This document shows positions 1-11,888 of a DNA stretch of 64,000 nt, one piece after another (the stretch's first letter is position 1; each line of letters opens with the position of its first letter). The stretch is from Trichomonas vaginalis G3 (Eukaryota; Parabasalia; Trichomonadida; Trichomonadidae). Below the pieces are notes generated by a model. It had not been told where the DNA came from. It saw nothing but the letters and a program-made list of their open reading frames with translations, and did not search any database. A program made the translations under genes and the position numbers. Location: NCBI RefSeq assembly GCF_026262505.1, contig NC_067203.1, positions 14,830,392-14,894,391 on the forward strand. The letters are read 5' to 3'.

Positions 1-998
1 ATTTTAAGTAATTCTATCAAGCAACATTTTTATAATTTGATTAAATCAAATTAGTCATGCATGTATGATAATCATAATATATAGAATTAATACTATAAGT
101 CTTAAGCTGTATCTTAGAAACTTGAAGCCGTTTTAGTTCAAAAATGTAAATTCTCATAAACTTCTTATGTATAAGGATATGAGATAGAGATAGATCATTA
201 TATTAGTGTAAATGCAAGTAAAACTGCAAGAATAAAAGCCAAAGTTGCATAAATCAAAATATAATTTGAATTAATTCATACAAAACAAGAGCAAATATAG
301 AATACCAAAATTCCTAATGCAATTAAATATTGTGGATAATAATAATAAAGGAAACAAGTCTGGATTAGAATAAAATTTTACAATTCAGAACAAAAAGTTG
401 GGAAAAAAATTAGTAAATAGTGAGATGAATTAATGTATTTATCAAAATGAAAGAAAACAATCCAAAATAATTTAAGGTTATCCAGAAATTTTCTGCCCCC
501 TCTCAATTTTTTCTATGCGTCCTCTCAAATTATTCACAAAATTTGAGATTACACGGGTGATAAAATCGAAATATAAGATCATATTCTTTTTTTGGAAACT
601 AGATTGTACTTACTATTAAAAAATGAAAATTACGATTTGAAATGTGAGATAAATCTCAATATTGCAAATTTAAAATTAATATTTTATAGGATAATTTGAA
701 TTTGTAAAACAGTCATTGAAACCACTTATTCATAATATCTGGATCATAACCACAATTAAATCACAACCACAATTACTAAATTACCGCAAAAGAATTGATA
801 TTCAAGTGTTATAAATAGCGCCATTAAGACTAATAAAATCATCATTAAACCCTTCTAAGAATCGTAAATATGAGAAATTTTATTAAATTTTACTTAGTGT
901 TATTTCAAATTTTTCATCAGTTCACAAACTTCTTCATCAGTATAATATATTTATTATATGAAATGAGCTCATAAATAATAAATATGTTTCTTTAAAAA
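1..998. other. AT-rich intergenic DNA, no gene seen
   Basis: Very AT-rich sequence with stops in all frames. Nothing resembles a conserved gene, RNA or transposon end. A short CCTCTCAA-containing stretch at 497-575 is loosely similar to repeats near 32742 and 33112. Confidence 0.6.
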
Positions 999-1830
999 GT
1001 GACAGAAATAAATATTAACAAATGGAATAGTGCAAAGTTTGTTCAAGATAAAAATTTCCTACAAATTTTAAAAGATTCTCAATTTATACAAGAGTTTCAA
1101 GATACTCTTGAAGAAAAAATAGATTTTACTATTTTTGAGTGCATAAAGGAAAGTTTGAATGTGTCTAGGAATATAACTGACAGTTTGAGTGACATTTTGA
1201 ATGAGGGTTTGGTTGTCAGTATAACTCAAGGTTTGAGAGAGAATATGACTCACAGTTTGACTGACAATATGACTTAGAGTTTGAGTGACAGTATGAACAA
1301 CAGTTTGGGTGATAGTATGAACTACAGTATGACTGAGAATATGACTGACGGTTTGACAGACACTTTGACTTACGGTTTTAGTTAGAATAAGACTGACAGT
1401 TTGACTGACAATATGACTTCGGTTTGACAGACAATATGACTGACGGTTTGAGTGACAATATGACTTCGGTTTGACAGACACTATGAATTAGCTTTTTAGT
1501 TAGAATATGACTGAGAGTTTGGGTGACAATATGACTCATAGTTTAAGAGAGTGTATGACTGATGTTTTATGAGTGATAGAAAGACTGACAGTTTGGGTGA
1601 CAATATGACTTCGGTTTGACAGACACTATGACTGTTGATTTGAGTGAGTGTATGACTGACAATTTGAGTGACAATATGACTTCGGTTTGACAGACACTAT
1701 GAATTAGCTTTTTAGTTAGAATAAGACTGACAGTTTGAGTGACAATATGACTGACGGTTTGACACACACTATGACTTACGGTTTTAGTTAGAATAAGACT
1801 GATAGTTTGACTGACAATATGACTTATAGA
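999..1830 (+). pseudogene. broken octapeptide-repeat protein gene
   Basis: An open stretch of 92 codons without a good ATG (it opens on GTG) starts with a non-repetitive segment of about 55 residues, then enters repeats of the type SLTDNMTD. An in-frame TAG at 1275-1277 stops it, but the repeat continues for another 550 bases with stops and frame changes. The family is not recognised. It looks like a degenerate member of a repeat-protein family, and both the N-terminus and the frame are damaged. The long minus-strand ORFs here are mirror images of the repeat. Confidence 0.4.
1170..1830. repeat. degenerate tandem repeat, about 24-bp unit
   Basis: Alternating GACAGTTTGACT-like and GACAATATGACT-like half units repeat many times with substitutions and small indels. 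A longer variant containing ACTTCGGTTTGACAGACA recurs at about 1417, 1461, 1607 and 1679. The repeat encodes the octapeptide of the broken gene it overlaps. Confidence 0.7.
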
Positions 1831-1910
1831 TCCAAGGTGAAGTCATTTTTCTATCCCTGGGATAGACGATACACCCAAAATGTCACCTTTTTGGGATTCT
1901 GTTTTTTTTT

Positions 1911-2028
1911 TAAGGTTCTCGCTGGCGACCCCCCACACGTTCGTCGAAAAAAAATTGGTGATTGGGGGGGTCGCCAGCAAAAATCATTTTTTTTTTCGAC
2001 GAACGGGGGGTCGCCAGCGAGAACCTTA
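1911..2028. repeat. 118-bp palindrome with perfect 24-bp arms
   Basis: The arm at 1911-1934 is the exact reverse complement of 2005-2028. A second inner pair (1938-1950 with 1993-2005) has the core CGTTCGTCG/CGACGAACG. A third copy of GGGGGTCGCCAGC lies in the loop near 1964-1978. The whole could fold as one long hairpin and resembles a small foldback element. No target duplication was found. Confidence 0.7.
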
Positions 2029-2072
2029 AAAAATAAACCTCTGAAATTTTAAAAAAAGAAAAAAGTGTGAAA

Positions 2073-2144
2073 ATCCCCTTGATTCGAACCAATGGACTTT
2101 ACGATTATACTATGACTCTTACCATTGAACTATGACTCTAAGGG
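2073..2144 (-). pseudogene. tRNA-like sequence with A- and B-box motifs
   Basis: On the minus strand a TAGTTCAATGG segment resembles a tRNA A box and GGTTCGAATC matches the B box core, at roughly tRNA spacing. Acceptor, T-arm and anticodon stems do not pair properly. It is at best a decayed tRNA or a Pol III promoter relic, and no anticodon can be assigned. Confidence 0.25.
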
Positions 2145-2470
2145 TTCGAAAATTTATTTGGTGATAATATAAACTTTAATGAAAAATTAATCAGATCAAT
2201 TTAGAAATATTTATTTCATAATATTGAATGAATGTATAAATCTAAATAGTATATTATCAAAAAAAAAAATAAAAAAAATAAAAATAAAAATAAAAAATTA
2301 ATAATAATAGTACCATCACCACAATTAGCAAATTCAAAAGATATATGAATTGCTATCGATCTCTTTCAAACAAACACATAGAAATTTTGATTAAGTATTT
2401 CAAATTTTTATATGAGATAAATATTGAACAGATAAAATATAAAACAATTTTTAATAATAAATATAGATAT
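2145..2470. other. AT-rich spacer
   Basis: Low-complexity A/T stretch including an AAAAAT-type run near 2260-2310. It sits downstream of the minus-strand transposase gene and could hold its 3' end. No gene is visible. Confidence 0.5.
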
Positions 2471-4462
2471 TTATTTTGTAGCCATTAAAATTTCTCGGCT
2501 ATCTAATAAAATTTTGTGAGAACGTAATCTTTTCAAATTTAGTATCAATCTTTGGTCTTTTATTGTTCTCTCACATGTTGCTTCTGAAGGTGAAGCGGAG
2601 ATAACACGAAGGGCGATATCTGCAAAGATTGATACATTGCCATCTCTATGAGAGATTTCTTCCCAACCGTATTCTTGACGTTCTTGAATCATATCATCAG
2701 AGAAGATATCATTATCACTATTAATATACGTGTTAAATAGTGTAATAATATCTGTTATTGTTTGACCCGGAATACGAAATTGTTCCAAAATACTTTTGAG
2801 ATACTGCCTAGCTGCAACAAAATGGTTAACCGGCTGATTTGAACTAGATGTTACATCTGCGAGATCAAGCATAGGAGGGTCAATTGTAGCAGTTACCTGA
2901 CGAATTGATCCCTCCTCAACCATATCAAGAGAAACTTCAGTCGAACCTTCTTCAAAGATAGAGTCCATATAGATAGATTGAATGTCTTCTACTGGATTAA
3001 CGAAAGTTACGTTTGTAATATCAAATGAATTAATTGCCGGAGATTCGTTGATCTGCGCTCCGTGGACGAATTTTTGGTTGAAATAATACCTACCTTTCGG
3101 TGTAAAAGCGAAGGCTAAGCACCAAAGACCTCCAAAGTCCGATCCAAGGGTATAGTTCAACAACGATCTTGAAAGGATTCCAGCAAAAGGATTGTTGTTG
3201 CTGCTGGAAAGGTATTGGAGTGCTTCAATACCCTTGCAAAGCCATACGTAGCAATCAGATATCTTGGTTTTATCTGATTCGAACGTGGAAATAAGCTTCT
3301 TGAGAATTGCCAAGCAGTCTCTTAAGAACTTGATGTTTTCAATATCAATACGCGTATATCTTGAAATTTTGTCTTGATACTTGATAATAAACATACAAAT
3401 ATTATAATCATAGATCCACCTGGTGGATACATGCTTTGGACAGAGAGCTCCGATGTCTTCAACATGGATTCTACAAAGAGCTGATATTTCGTGGATATGT
3501 TTCACAATTGCTCCTAATGCTACGTCTTTTGTTGTCATATATTGATAACAATTATGAATCCTGTGGCATAAACACGGGATAAACAAGATTTTGAATAACC
3601 TTGGGTCATTTGAGTTGTAGAACGATTGATTCCATCCTTTCTGAAAACATTTCAATTGCGCTTTATTGCCATCGCAAACTACACTGCTGATCTTAACATC
3701 TCTAATGAAGATTCTGTTAAATCCTTGAGTAAGCGAGTGGATATAATCTTCAGATGTTCCACCATTCATTTGGATTGACTCAACAGGATAGGGCCGCTTG
3801 CTTTGCAGAGGATTTGTGAGGGAGAAGTCCAGATTGTGAAACTGCTGAGTCTTCCCCTCATCAATGGCAACACAGGTACAGGCAAGCTTAGCAAACTCAT
3901 CAACTTTTGCAACATGGATTGAATTTGCAATTTGTATCATTGTTTGCCTTAGTTTGTCAGTTGAAATAGGCTGGTATATTTGAGAAGCTAGTTTATCAAC
4001 ATTGATGTTAACATTGTGTAACTGTGGGAACTTCAATATCATCGAGTCTGCAGTATACATTATAATGGTTTTAACTAGCTTTGTAAACTCTGGGCTTGAG
4101 AAGGTATTCAGAGCCAAGTTAAATCTTCCAGTAAATGTAGCAAGCTGTTCATAGATATCCCCTAACGATATAGGTGTAAGCCCTGTTGCTGGGACGTTTT
4201 GATAGTATTGATCGATTGTTTGTTGTGATGCTACTTCTCCTGGTGTGCATATGTGCCGTTTGTTTTGGATCCATTTTTTGAAATGATCCTCACGCATTTC
4301 TTCCATTGCACAGTGGCATATAGTTCCGTCAGGACGCTTTACTAGTTCATTGCATTTAACATAATATTTTCCGTACTTGTCGCCTGGTTTTTTATATCTA
4401 AGATACTGATGCTTAGTACCGACCTCAATGTCTTTATAGTACGTCGGTACTGCATCAATCAT
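2471..4462 (-). CDS. hAT-family transposase
   Basis: An uninterrupted 663-residue protein. The C-terminus carries the hAT dimerisation signature SASPSEATCER followed by a QRLILNLKRLRS helix (about 620-650). Upstream are a Cys/His-rich stretch at about 37-75 that could be a zinc finger, acidic positions in the hAT catalytic style (VAIDEGK near 200, VVCDGNK near 262), and the STRWIYDYN motif near 345, matching the conserved RW region of hAT enzymes. The length is typical of the family. It is the only transposase in the window with an intact frame, so it may have been active recently. Terminal inverted repeats and an 8-bp duplication were not located. Family assignment is fairly secure; activity is inference. 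Confidence 0.8.
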   Translation of the reverse strand: MIDAVPTYYKDIEVGTKHQYLRYKKPGDKYGKYYVKCNELVKRPDGTICHCAMEEMREDHFKKWIQNKRHICTPGEVASQQTIDQYYQNVPATGLTPISLGDIYEQLATFTGRFNLALNTFSSPEFTKLVKTIIMYTADSMILKFPQLHNVNINVDKLASQIYQPISTDKLRQTMIQIANSIHVAKVDEFAKLACTCVAIDEGKTQQFHNLDFSLTNPLQSKRPYPVESIQMNGGTSEDYIHSLTQGFNRIFIRDVKISSVVCDGNKAQLKCFQKGWNQSFYNSNDPRLFKILFIPCLCHRIHNCYQYMTTKDVALGAIVKHIHEISALCRIHVEDIGALCPKHVSTRWIYDYNICMFIIKYQDKISRYTRIDIENIKFLRDCLAILKKLISTFESDKTKISDCYVWLCKGIEALQYLSSSNNNPFAGILSRSLLNYTLGSDFGGLWCLAFAFTPKGRYYFNQKFVHGAQINESPAINSFDITNVTFVNPVEDIQSIYMDSIFEEGSTEVSLDMVEEGSIRQVTATIDPPMLDLADVTSSSNQPVNHFVAARQYLKSILEQFRIPGQTITDIITLFNTYINSDNDIFSDDMIQERQEYGWEEISHRDGNVSIFADIALRVISASPSEATCERTIKDQRLILNLKRLRSHKILLDSREILMATK

Positions 4463-5273
4463 TGTTGAAATAATGAAGTGATTACTTAAGCATTTTTATT
4501 CTCAATTTGTTTTGAATAAATTCAATTTTTTAATGCATAATTTTTAAAAATTCTCTAATATACCTTAGATATAGATACATTTATTATCAATTCAAAAATT
4601 TCAATATAGTTTTGGGATGGGTAGCCCATCCCATATATTCAAATTTTCAATGATTTTGGGTTGGGATTCCCAGACCAGAATAATTTCTAATTATAATTCG
4701 TAAAAATATATGTATATCTCATTATTACATCATTTAATATATTTTTAGTTAAATAGTCACTATTTTCACAATTTTTATTATTAATTACTGAACTAAACAT
4801 GTTTCAAATAGAAAGAGTATAAAAGATAAGTGTTTTTCTAAATGTGTTTCGATAAGAATTATAATAATTGATGGTTTTTACAGCCAAATTTATTTTATTA
4901 TTTAAATTTCAATGAAAAAAGATAAGAATTTTTTAATAAAAAATTTTTATTAAGAATTTTTTTTGTAAAATTGACACTGGGATGACGATAGGGCTGGGAT
5001 CTTATCCACCCCGTTCATTTGGGAAAATTGCAGATCTATATCCTGGAGTACTTACCAAAATCAATTTCCATTAAAAATGATGATTATTTATTAACATCAA
5101 TTTCATTTAATGGTGTAGGGATGCGACGGTTTTACGCCATGACCGTTTAAAAATAGAATAATACGCCATTTTTGGGGCCGAATGGCGGCTACTTCGTACC
5201 CGCCATTCGGCCGAAAGACAAAACAATATAAAATTATCGCCGCCCCCTTTTTTTCCTCTTTTTTTTTCTTTCT

Positions 5274-5274
<1 letters not shown>
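4463..5274. other. intergenic region before Maverick A
   Basis: AT-rich, with two short GC-richer patches: GGGATGGGTAGCCCATCCC near 4615, which is a perfect-stem palindrome, and a strong hairpin listed separately. No ORF here looks coding. Confidence 0.5.
5176..5212. repeat. strong GC-rich hairpin
   Basis: GGCCGAATGGCGG (5176-5188) pairs exactly with 5200-5212. The loop can add a TAC/GTA inner stem closed by TTC. It stands out against AT-rich surroundings about 60 bp outside the A-tract that opens Maverick A. It may be a structured mobile palindrome or a chromatin/transcription boundary. Confidence 0.7.
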
Positions 5275-5305
<31 letters not shown>

Positions 5306-5308
<3 letters not shown>

Positions 5309-5346
5309 AAGTGGGGCTTCCAGGGGCTGCGCCCCTTCTAGCCCTG
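5306..5346 (+). repeat. left terminal hairpin of Maverick A
   Basis: GGGGCTTCCAGGGGC pairs with GCCCCTTCTAGCCC around a TGC loop. The right-end counterpart keeps the pairing but changes the inner stem, which implies selection on structure. Confidence 0.6.
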
Positions 5347-5460
5347 AAGATGTTTAAAAAAAGTTGGAATTGAGGTAAAATTAGATGTTTAGTTTCATGG
5401 AACTTGACTGTCCATTGCATCTGCCATTTGTTGGTCGTCTTCTGATGGTGTTCTTGAATT

Positions 5461-6476
5461 TTATTCTTCTTCGGGTACAAATTCGTCATCATCAGGTGAG
5501 TCTTGTGGTTCATCTTCTTGAGTAGAGTCTTCTTCTTCAACATCAAAGTCATCTGGTGTATCGAACTGAATGTATGAAAGCCAAATGTTGTATGTGTTTT
5601 CCAATTGGCTTTCAAACTTGAGATACATTCCATGCATGAGTGTTATTTCAGTTTCAACGTAGAGTTGCTGACGTGGCTTGAAGACATGCATGAGAATTGG
5701 TCCTCCAAATTCGTCCTTGAAAAACTTGCAGTAGCAAACATAAACTGAGATAGAGTCTCCTTCTTCAATGTCTTCTGCTTGGTTAACGAAATGAATAGCA
5801 ATTTTGCGTACTTGAATTGTGTTGTTGTCTGAGTAAAATAATGGTTTGAACTTGGGGTTGAGTGAGCTAAGACATTGCCATTTGCTGTTTCTTGTCCGTA
5901 CTCACGTTCTTCTTCGTCATCCTGATATCCGTAACTCTTTAATTTGAATTCGACCCAAAACTGTTCGACTTGTTTTGCAGCTTTGGGTGGAAGACTTTCA
6001 ATAAGCTGACATATAGTTCTGTCAACCATTATCTTTGTTATTGTTGGAAAATAGTTGACAATTGTGTCACCTAATTCGAATGGGTCAGGTGTTTCTTTTT
6101 GTAGTTTGGTAAAGTCTGCAAGAACTTTGTTGAGTTGTTCACAATATTCTTTGTTAAAAGTTGCAGGAACTCTTTCTTCTGGCTTTGAATTGAAGTATTC
6201 TTCAGACAATCTGAGTAGTATTTTGCGTAGTTCAGCGTTGCTGTGGTTCTTTGTAATACGGAGCTCGTTTGGTATTGTTTTTGGTAGTGAAAGTGGCTTT
6301 GGATTGAGCGAATTGTCTGTTCTGCTTGGAGAATGTGTAGATGCTGCAGTTTGATGTTGAGGCTCTAAACCTGTGGGTGCTGAAAGTTTGCAAGCAATTT
6401 CTTCAGGTGAATTTGGAGCGAACACGCTAGCGAATGCCATTAGACAAAAATAAACTGTTTTTTTCGGACTACTCAT
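5461..6476 (-). pseudogene. hypothetical Maverick protein, one frameshift
   Basis: The gene starts at the ATG ending at 6476 and reads about 195 residues (Ser/Pro-rich N-terminus, then helical, ending near EEREYGQETANGNV). It then shifts frame near 5880. In the new frame a sensible protein continues (LNPKFKPLFYSDNN, then IQVRKIAIHFVNQ) to an acidic tail rich in D and E that ends at 5461. The intact product would be about 340 residues. I do not recognise the family. It is the first gene of Maverick A, transcribed toward the left end and away from the large gene at 6916. The acidic tail and beta-rich middle would suit a virion or DNA-mimic role, but that is only a guess. Confidence 0.5.
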
Positions 6477-6915
6477 AGAAAAGTTTAAAATAAACCGTTT
6501 TCGTCAACGGTAACCCCCTCTATTTTTTTATTTTATTGAAAAGTCTCCGTTGGCAAACCGTTCCATCTCAAATATTGAATGAACTATAAACGTTTTTTGT
6601 TTTCTATACATACTTTTTTGTCCAACGGTAAAACTTTTTACACAACGGTTTTTGAGAGTCGTCGCTGTTGACTTTTTTGTAGAGCACTCAAAATAGTATA
6701 ACTTTGTCCAGACAAATAAGGGTCTATCGTCGCTACAGGAAAAGTTACAGGCGTTCCAAGGAAGTATACTTTGAGAAGCCTTTCCCCCCTTATAGAATGA
6801 GAGATAGGACGGTTATTTTACAAAACTGACAACACTTTGACCGAGTAGTTTTTTGAGCTGAACAAATAGTGTCATATAAACATCTGTCAAAAACCGCTTT
6901 TTAACTTCACTTAAA
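6477..6915. promoter_or_regulatory. divergent promoter region
   Basis: A 440-bp gap between two divergently transcribed genes. It contains several CAACGGT/ACCGTT motifs (near 6505, 6550, 6625, 6640) in both orientations and no ORF. It must hold the start sites of both genes. The repeated AACGGT motif is the only regulatory-looking signal I see. Confidence 0.35.
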
Positions 6916-9900
6916 ATGCCACGTAAGCTACGTAAGAATATACGTAAGAGGAAGAGAGCATTGAAACATCCAATAGTAAAACTGACACCACAACAACAGT
7001 TTGCAACAACAAATGCTGAATGACCCCACTATGTTGCAACAAATGTCAAGCAATCCTATGCTTTTAAACCGAGTTTTTGGTGCACAGAGTGGAGGTTTAA
7101 GAGCGGCACTTTTAGCGAAAATGGCAGGCTATGGTGGAGCTGCAGACGGAACAGCCTATAACCCTCAAAGTCAAATGAATTTGAGTTCACTCAAAAATCA
7201 AATATCAGATGTCAAAAAGTCAAACATAGACATACAGAAGCAAATAAGTGAAAACGAAAAGAAACTAGAATATGACAGACACGCAAAGAAACTCAATGAG
7301 TTAAACGTAGAGAAAAAGAAGAAAGAAGAACAACTGAAAGAACTAAGTACAGAGGAATATGCGAAAAAAGTGTCAGAAAAAGCAGCAGAAGTAGCAAAAA
7401 TGGAACAAGATGTCATAAATTTGAAAAACCATACTACTCGATATAAAGTACTGAAAGATGAAGAGATAAAACAAAAAGCCCTGAAGACATATATGGATAG
7501 CGATGAGTATAAAAAAGAAGTTGAAGCAAATGTAAAGGCAGAAAAACTTTTACAGTTGCAAAACCAAACCGTACAGTATGAAAACTTAGCACAAGAAAGT
7601 AAAAATAACGACGCGGCTATGCAAAAGGCAATGAAAAGCGCAGAATATATAAAAGCCAACAATGACTGGTTAGATGCCCAAGCCAACGCTAAAGCAGCCC
7701 AACTCATAGGGTCAATAAGGACAAAAATACAAGCGGATGAAGACAGTTCAAATGAAGCTTTAACAAATGCTGACTTTAAGAACGCCTTCGAAGCTCTTCA
7801 TAGTAAGGTGAAACAAGTGAACGACTTCTCATCTGGAAAGAAACTGAAGTCTGAAGGTTTCGACAAAGAGTTAAAAGAAGTAGCACAAAATATGACGAAA
7901 ATAACAGATGCAGCAACGAGACAGGCAGTTCAAAGTGCCTATGACGCCGTTAGAGCAACTGTTGTGGAAAGTCAAGAAAAAGAGTTACAACAGACCAAAA
8001 CAGACCTAGTAAATGCTTTCTTAAAAACGAAAAGTCAGGTAGGACATTATGCTGCAGATGGAACATATGTGCCAGCTGGTGGAACTTTATACCACCAAAC
8101 CCTCCAAGAGAAGCACCTGCACCAGGACTACCTAAAACATTTACATCGTCACATGGACACAGACACAGGCATGCACCAAAACCAACACAACAACAACAAC
8201 AACCAGCACAACAACCAACACAACAACCAGCACAGCAACCAACAGTTCAAAACCCTGCACAACAACAACAACAACAACAACCAACACAACAACCAACAGT
8301 TCAAAATCCAGCACAACCAACAGTTCAAAACCCTGCACAACAACAACCACAAACAGAGCAAGGACATAAAAGAAGTAGAGAACAAGGAAACCAAGAATTC
8401 TTAAAAATGCTTAAAGAAGAGTGTGGTTTCCCAGATACTGTTGACTTTAGTGACAGATATAAAGAAGCTATTAGAAAGTTCAAGGATGGAAATACTGACC
8501 CGAACCTATTTAGCTTTATGGCTCAGCACCAAAACGGATATAATCTCAAACCTGGAAAATACAAGCTCGCTAAGGGATATGATTTAATAGCATATCATCC
8601 AAATGACATGGATGAATTTACTCCGAGATATTTGATGTCAGAGCTAAATGACAATTCAACTTTCGTCATGAAACGCGTAAAAAATAGAGACGGAACGAAA
8701 GAACAAAAGCTTATGAATGCGGATGACGTAGATAGGGAAATTGTTGAAAACGGTCTCGGAATATATGAAATGCCAGCAGATGAGGTACAAGAAACTCCAC
8801 AGGAAGAAGTTCAGATACAACCAGACATGGAAGAAATAGTTCAGCAACAACAGCTAGAAGAGCCTGAAGGAAACGAACAAGTCCTTCCTTTGGAAACTAA
8901 CTTCACAGAACTAGATGAAGATTTGGAACAGCCGAAAAATCTTGACCCTCAACAAGTGTATGCGGAGAATATGGAATATTTCCAAGAGTCTAAAAAAAAT
9001 TCGGCTGACATAGTAGAAGAATATCGAAAAATGTTTGCCGACATACAAAAGACTCCAACACCAGATGAAAATATTCAGCATAGAATGGAAGTACTGAAAG
9101 AAAATGTACACAAATACAACAACCCTTTTTACTTACGAGCATTTAACGTTCAATCTTCGGATGAACTCGGTGAAAATAAAAGGTTAAATTTCAAGAAAAC
9201 ATATAGAAATGAAACATTGTTTAAAGTTCATTCAGAACCTAACCAAGATGGAAACAAACCTACTTTTGTTTCTGCAGACGATGGAACTACAATGAGATGG
9301 GGTCATAAAGCTAATCCAGATAGGTGGTTCATAAACTTACAACCACAATTCCAAGAAGTTGTAGACGCAATGGAAGTCAATGGTGAACGAGATATAGCTG
9401 GTATTTTAAGCGCGGCTTTAATGCCATTGAAAGATATGAAACATGCAGATATTTTGGACCAGTATGAAATGAACATGGCTGATGGAAATATAACACCTGA
9501 CGTTCTAGAACATTTATCTCAAAGAACTACACAGAACCATAGAGATGGTATATTTGGTGAAGAGTTTAGAAAGAAAGTTAGGGAGAGAGAAGGAAGAGAA
9601 CCTATTGTACATGACCTTGCAAACGAAAGTTTGCAAAATGTCATAAAAACTTACTTTGCAGACAATGAACCGAGAAGGGATGAATATTTAAGAAAACTCA
9701 AATGGACAGTACCAAATGAAATGTTAGTATTGAAAAACATGTTCCTTGACAAAATAAAACCAACTACAGAAATAAACGACGCAAGACTGAAAGATTGGGT
9801 AAAAGCTTTCCCATTCACAAAAGATATAGTTGGTAACATGGAAAGAAAACCAGAATGGCTACAAAAACATATATTTGGAAACGAGCTTATTCCATATGGA

Positions 9901-10191
9901 CAGGCACTGTTTGAAGAGCTTGAACCGGAAACTCAGGAAAGAGTCATGCAAACAATACGCGAAGACTCAAATACAGACTATGACAAACTCTTTCTAGGAT
10001 ATAGGTTACCTGAGATGGGCGACCAGAGCCAAAAGGCAAAAAGGACATGGGAAATTTGCAACATACTAGATGAACATAATGCAAAGATGCAACAACTTCA
10101 AGCAGAGGGCAATGAAGGAAAAAGAAGAGTTAAAAACTCAGTCAGGAAGAAAGTAAAGCTTGGTCCACGTGGGTTCTATTATGACATATAA
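6916..10191 (+). pseudogene. large coiled-coil and Q/P-rich Maverick protein, two frameshifts
   Basis: Three frames join into one protein of about 1090 residues. The ATG at 6916 opens a very basic N-terminus (MPRKLRKNIRKRKRALKH) that leaves frame near 6999. Residues from 7001 to about 8095 form a long charged coiled coil. A second shift near 8095 leads into a TQQQQQPAQQPTQQ-type linker, which runs straight into the well-conserved-looking C-terminal domain at 8407-10191. The His/Asn-rich reading of the linker is the wrong frame. The basic start could bind DNA or act as a nuclear signal. Size and position next to the capsid gene suggest a structural or terminal-protein-like role, but I recognise no domain. 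Confidence 0.6.
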
Positions 10192-10223
10192 ATCCAACTA
10201 TTCTATATTTTTACTCATATGAA

Positions 10224-11823
10224 ATGTACGCCGCTCAGAATATAACGCCAACAGTTTTGGATGCTATGAATGGAAATGTTTCCGAATGGTATAACGAATG
10301 CGACAATGCCATTAGAAGGTCAGAAATAGTTCCTGGAACTTACGAATATACAACTGCTGTTTCTTATGGAAACGTAGGTGAGTTTGGAGAAGGTTCTTCA
10401 ACAACAGTAGATATTGCTTGCGACAGGTTTCATATAATTTCTATTGACAACTCTTCTTATACGTGGAACAAGACATTGAAATAAAACCTTCTGCCAAGTT
10501 GTCTGACAAGAAAGGTTGCAATGGAATTTTCTATGTCGGATACCAATATGCTCCAGAAGTTTTCATGGGATATAAGATATATTCTAACTCTGACTTAGTT
10601 CAAACAGTAACATGGGCAAACTATGAATGGTTCGCTTTGAGAAACTCAGTACAACCACAAGCTAGAGAACAAACAGACCAGTATGCAACTATTGAGAAAA
10701 TAAGAAGACTTGACCCTAACGTTCCAGGAGTTTATGTTAACCTTTCTGGACAATGGCAGCAGTAACCAAAGTAAAATGAAACTTAGAGTTCCTTTGTCAT
10801 CTTTCCTCATCTTCAGGTTTTTAAGATACTTGCCAAACTGGGCAGGAAAAATTTCTATCGAACTTACTCCAAGCAAAAATAACTTAGTCATTGCACCAAC
10901 ACAAGACCCATTCACTCTTACAGACGTAGTGGGAACAAATAAAACGTCATTCGCCGACTTTTGCAAAGACAAAGTTGACTTAGACTTTGGTTTCTCAAAC
11001 CTCAACACTGAAGTAAACTATTATTTCAATGCTGCTGGAACTGCTTGGGACCCAGTTAAGTTCACATGCGAAAAATTTGAATGCAAGAGAATAGAAAGCA
11101 GACTTGCAGTCTATATGTTGGACCCAGATATTTCAAATGCTTTAGCTGCCAAATATATTGCAGTTCCACTTATGTTCCCTATACACCAAATATCTGTCAA
11201 AGACTTTGCAGGTGAAGTTGGAAACCAAAGTGCTGACCCAGGTGCAAGAACAGATATTGCTTTAACAACTGCAATGAAACATGCAGATACTATGTTTGTA
11301 CTGTTCAGACGAACTATAAATGACTATTCTTGTTCTACAACCCTGGTATTAAATACATATAAACATAGATGGCAAATATTATCCAAGAGAAGAATATTCT
11401 ACAGTTGAGGATATGAGGTCATACAACTTGACATTAGATGCTATGAACTTTAACAACAACTTCACAACAACCATTAACCCTGAAATGCAAAGTTCTATTA
11501 TGCCATATGTGAAAGTATGGACTCATACAGGAGGTCAAAAAACTCAATATACAAATGGAGACCGTTCAAACTTTTGGCTTGGCATTCCATTTGCTGACTC
11601 AGAAGACTTTATGGGTGGTATTTCAACTGTTGGTACAGTTCAAATACAATATACTGGTGACAGAGACGGTCCAGATGAATTGAAAGCAAAGAAGTTTACA
11701 AAACCAATAGCACTTTTCACGGAAGATGCTCTTTTGAAGATTCGTTCGATGAAACCTGCTGGGGCTCCTCAGATTGGCATAACGACAGCTTCCATCGAGC
11801 AGATTTTGGCAGCAGGTCAGTAA
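10224..11823 (+). pseudogene. major capsid protein (double jelly-roll type), frameshifted
   Basis: The ATG at 10224 opens a protein of about 530 residues broken by frameshifts near 10480, 10765 and 11345; the four pieces read on without gaps. It aligns in outline with the capsid gene of elements B and C: a GYxI segment after a beta-rich N-terminal third, then KMKLRVPLSSFLIF followed by LPNWAGKISIEL, matching KLRLRIPVRRF and FIPAFAGNIQLKV there. Maverick capsid proteins of this size are known double jelly-roll proteins. It is followed by the CCG-motif gene and the penton-like gene, a morphogenesis cluster. The assignment rests on length, cross-element similarity and context. Confidence 0.6.
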
Positions 11824-11888
11824 GTTGTTCTTGAACTGACTTCTCTCCGTCAAATATTGACAGTACGCCAGTTTTGACATAAATTGTA

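Noticed and set aside
1068-1767. Long minus-strand open frames in the 1.1-1.8 kb repeat
   Set aside because: They are mirror images of the octapeptide-repeat coding strand and have no start-site or composition support.
8141-8394. Val/Leu/Cys-rich minus-strand ORFs
   Set aside because: They are the antisense of the CAA/CCA-rich linker of the large plus-strand gene.
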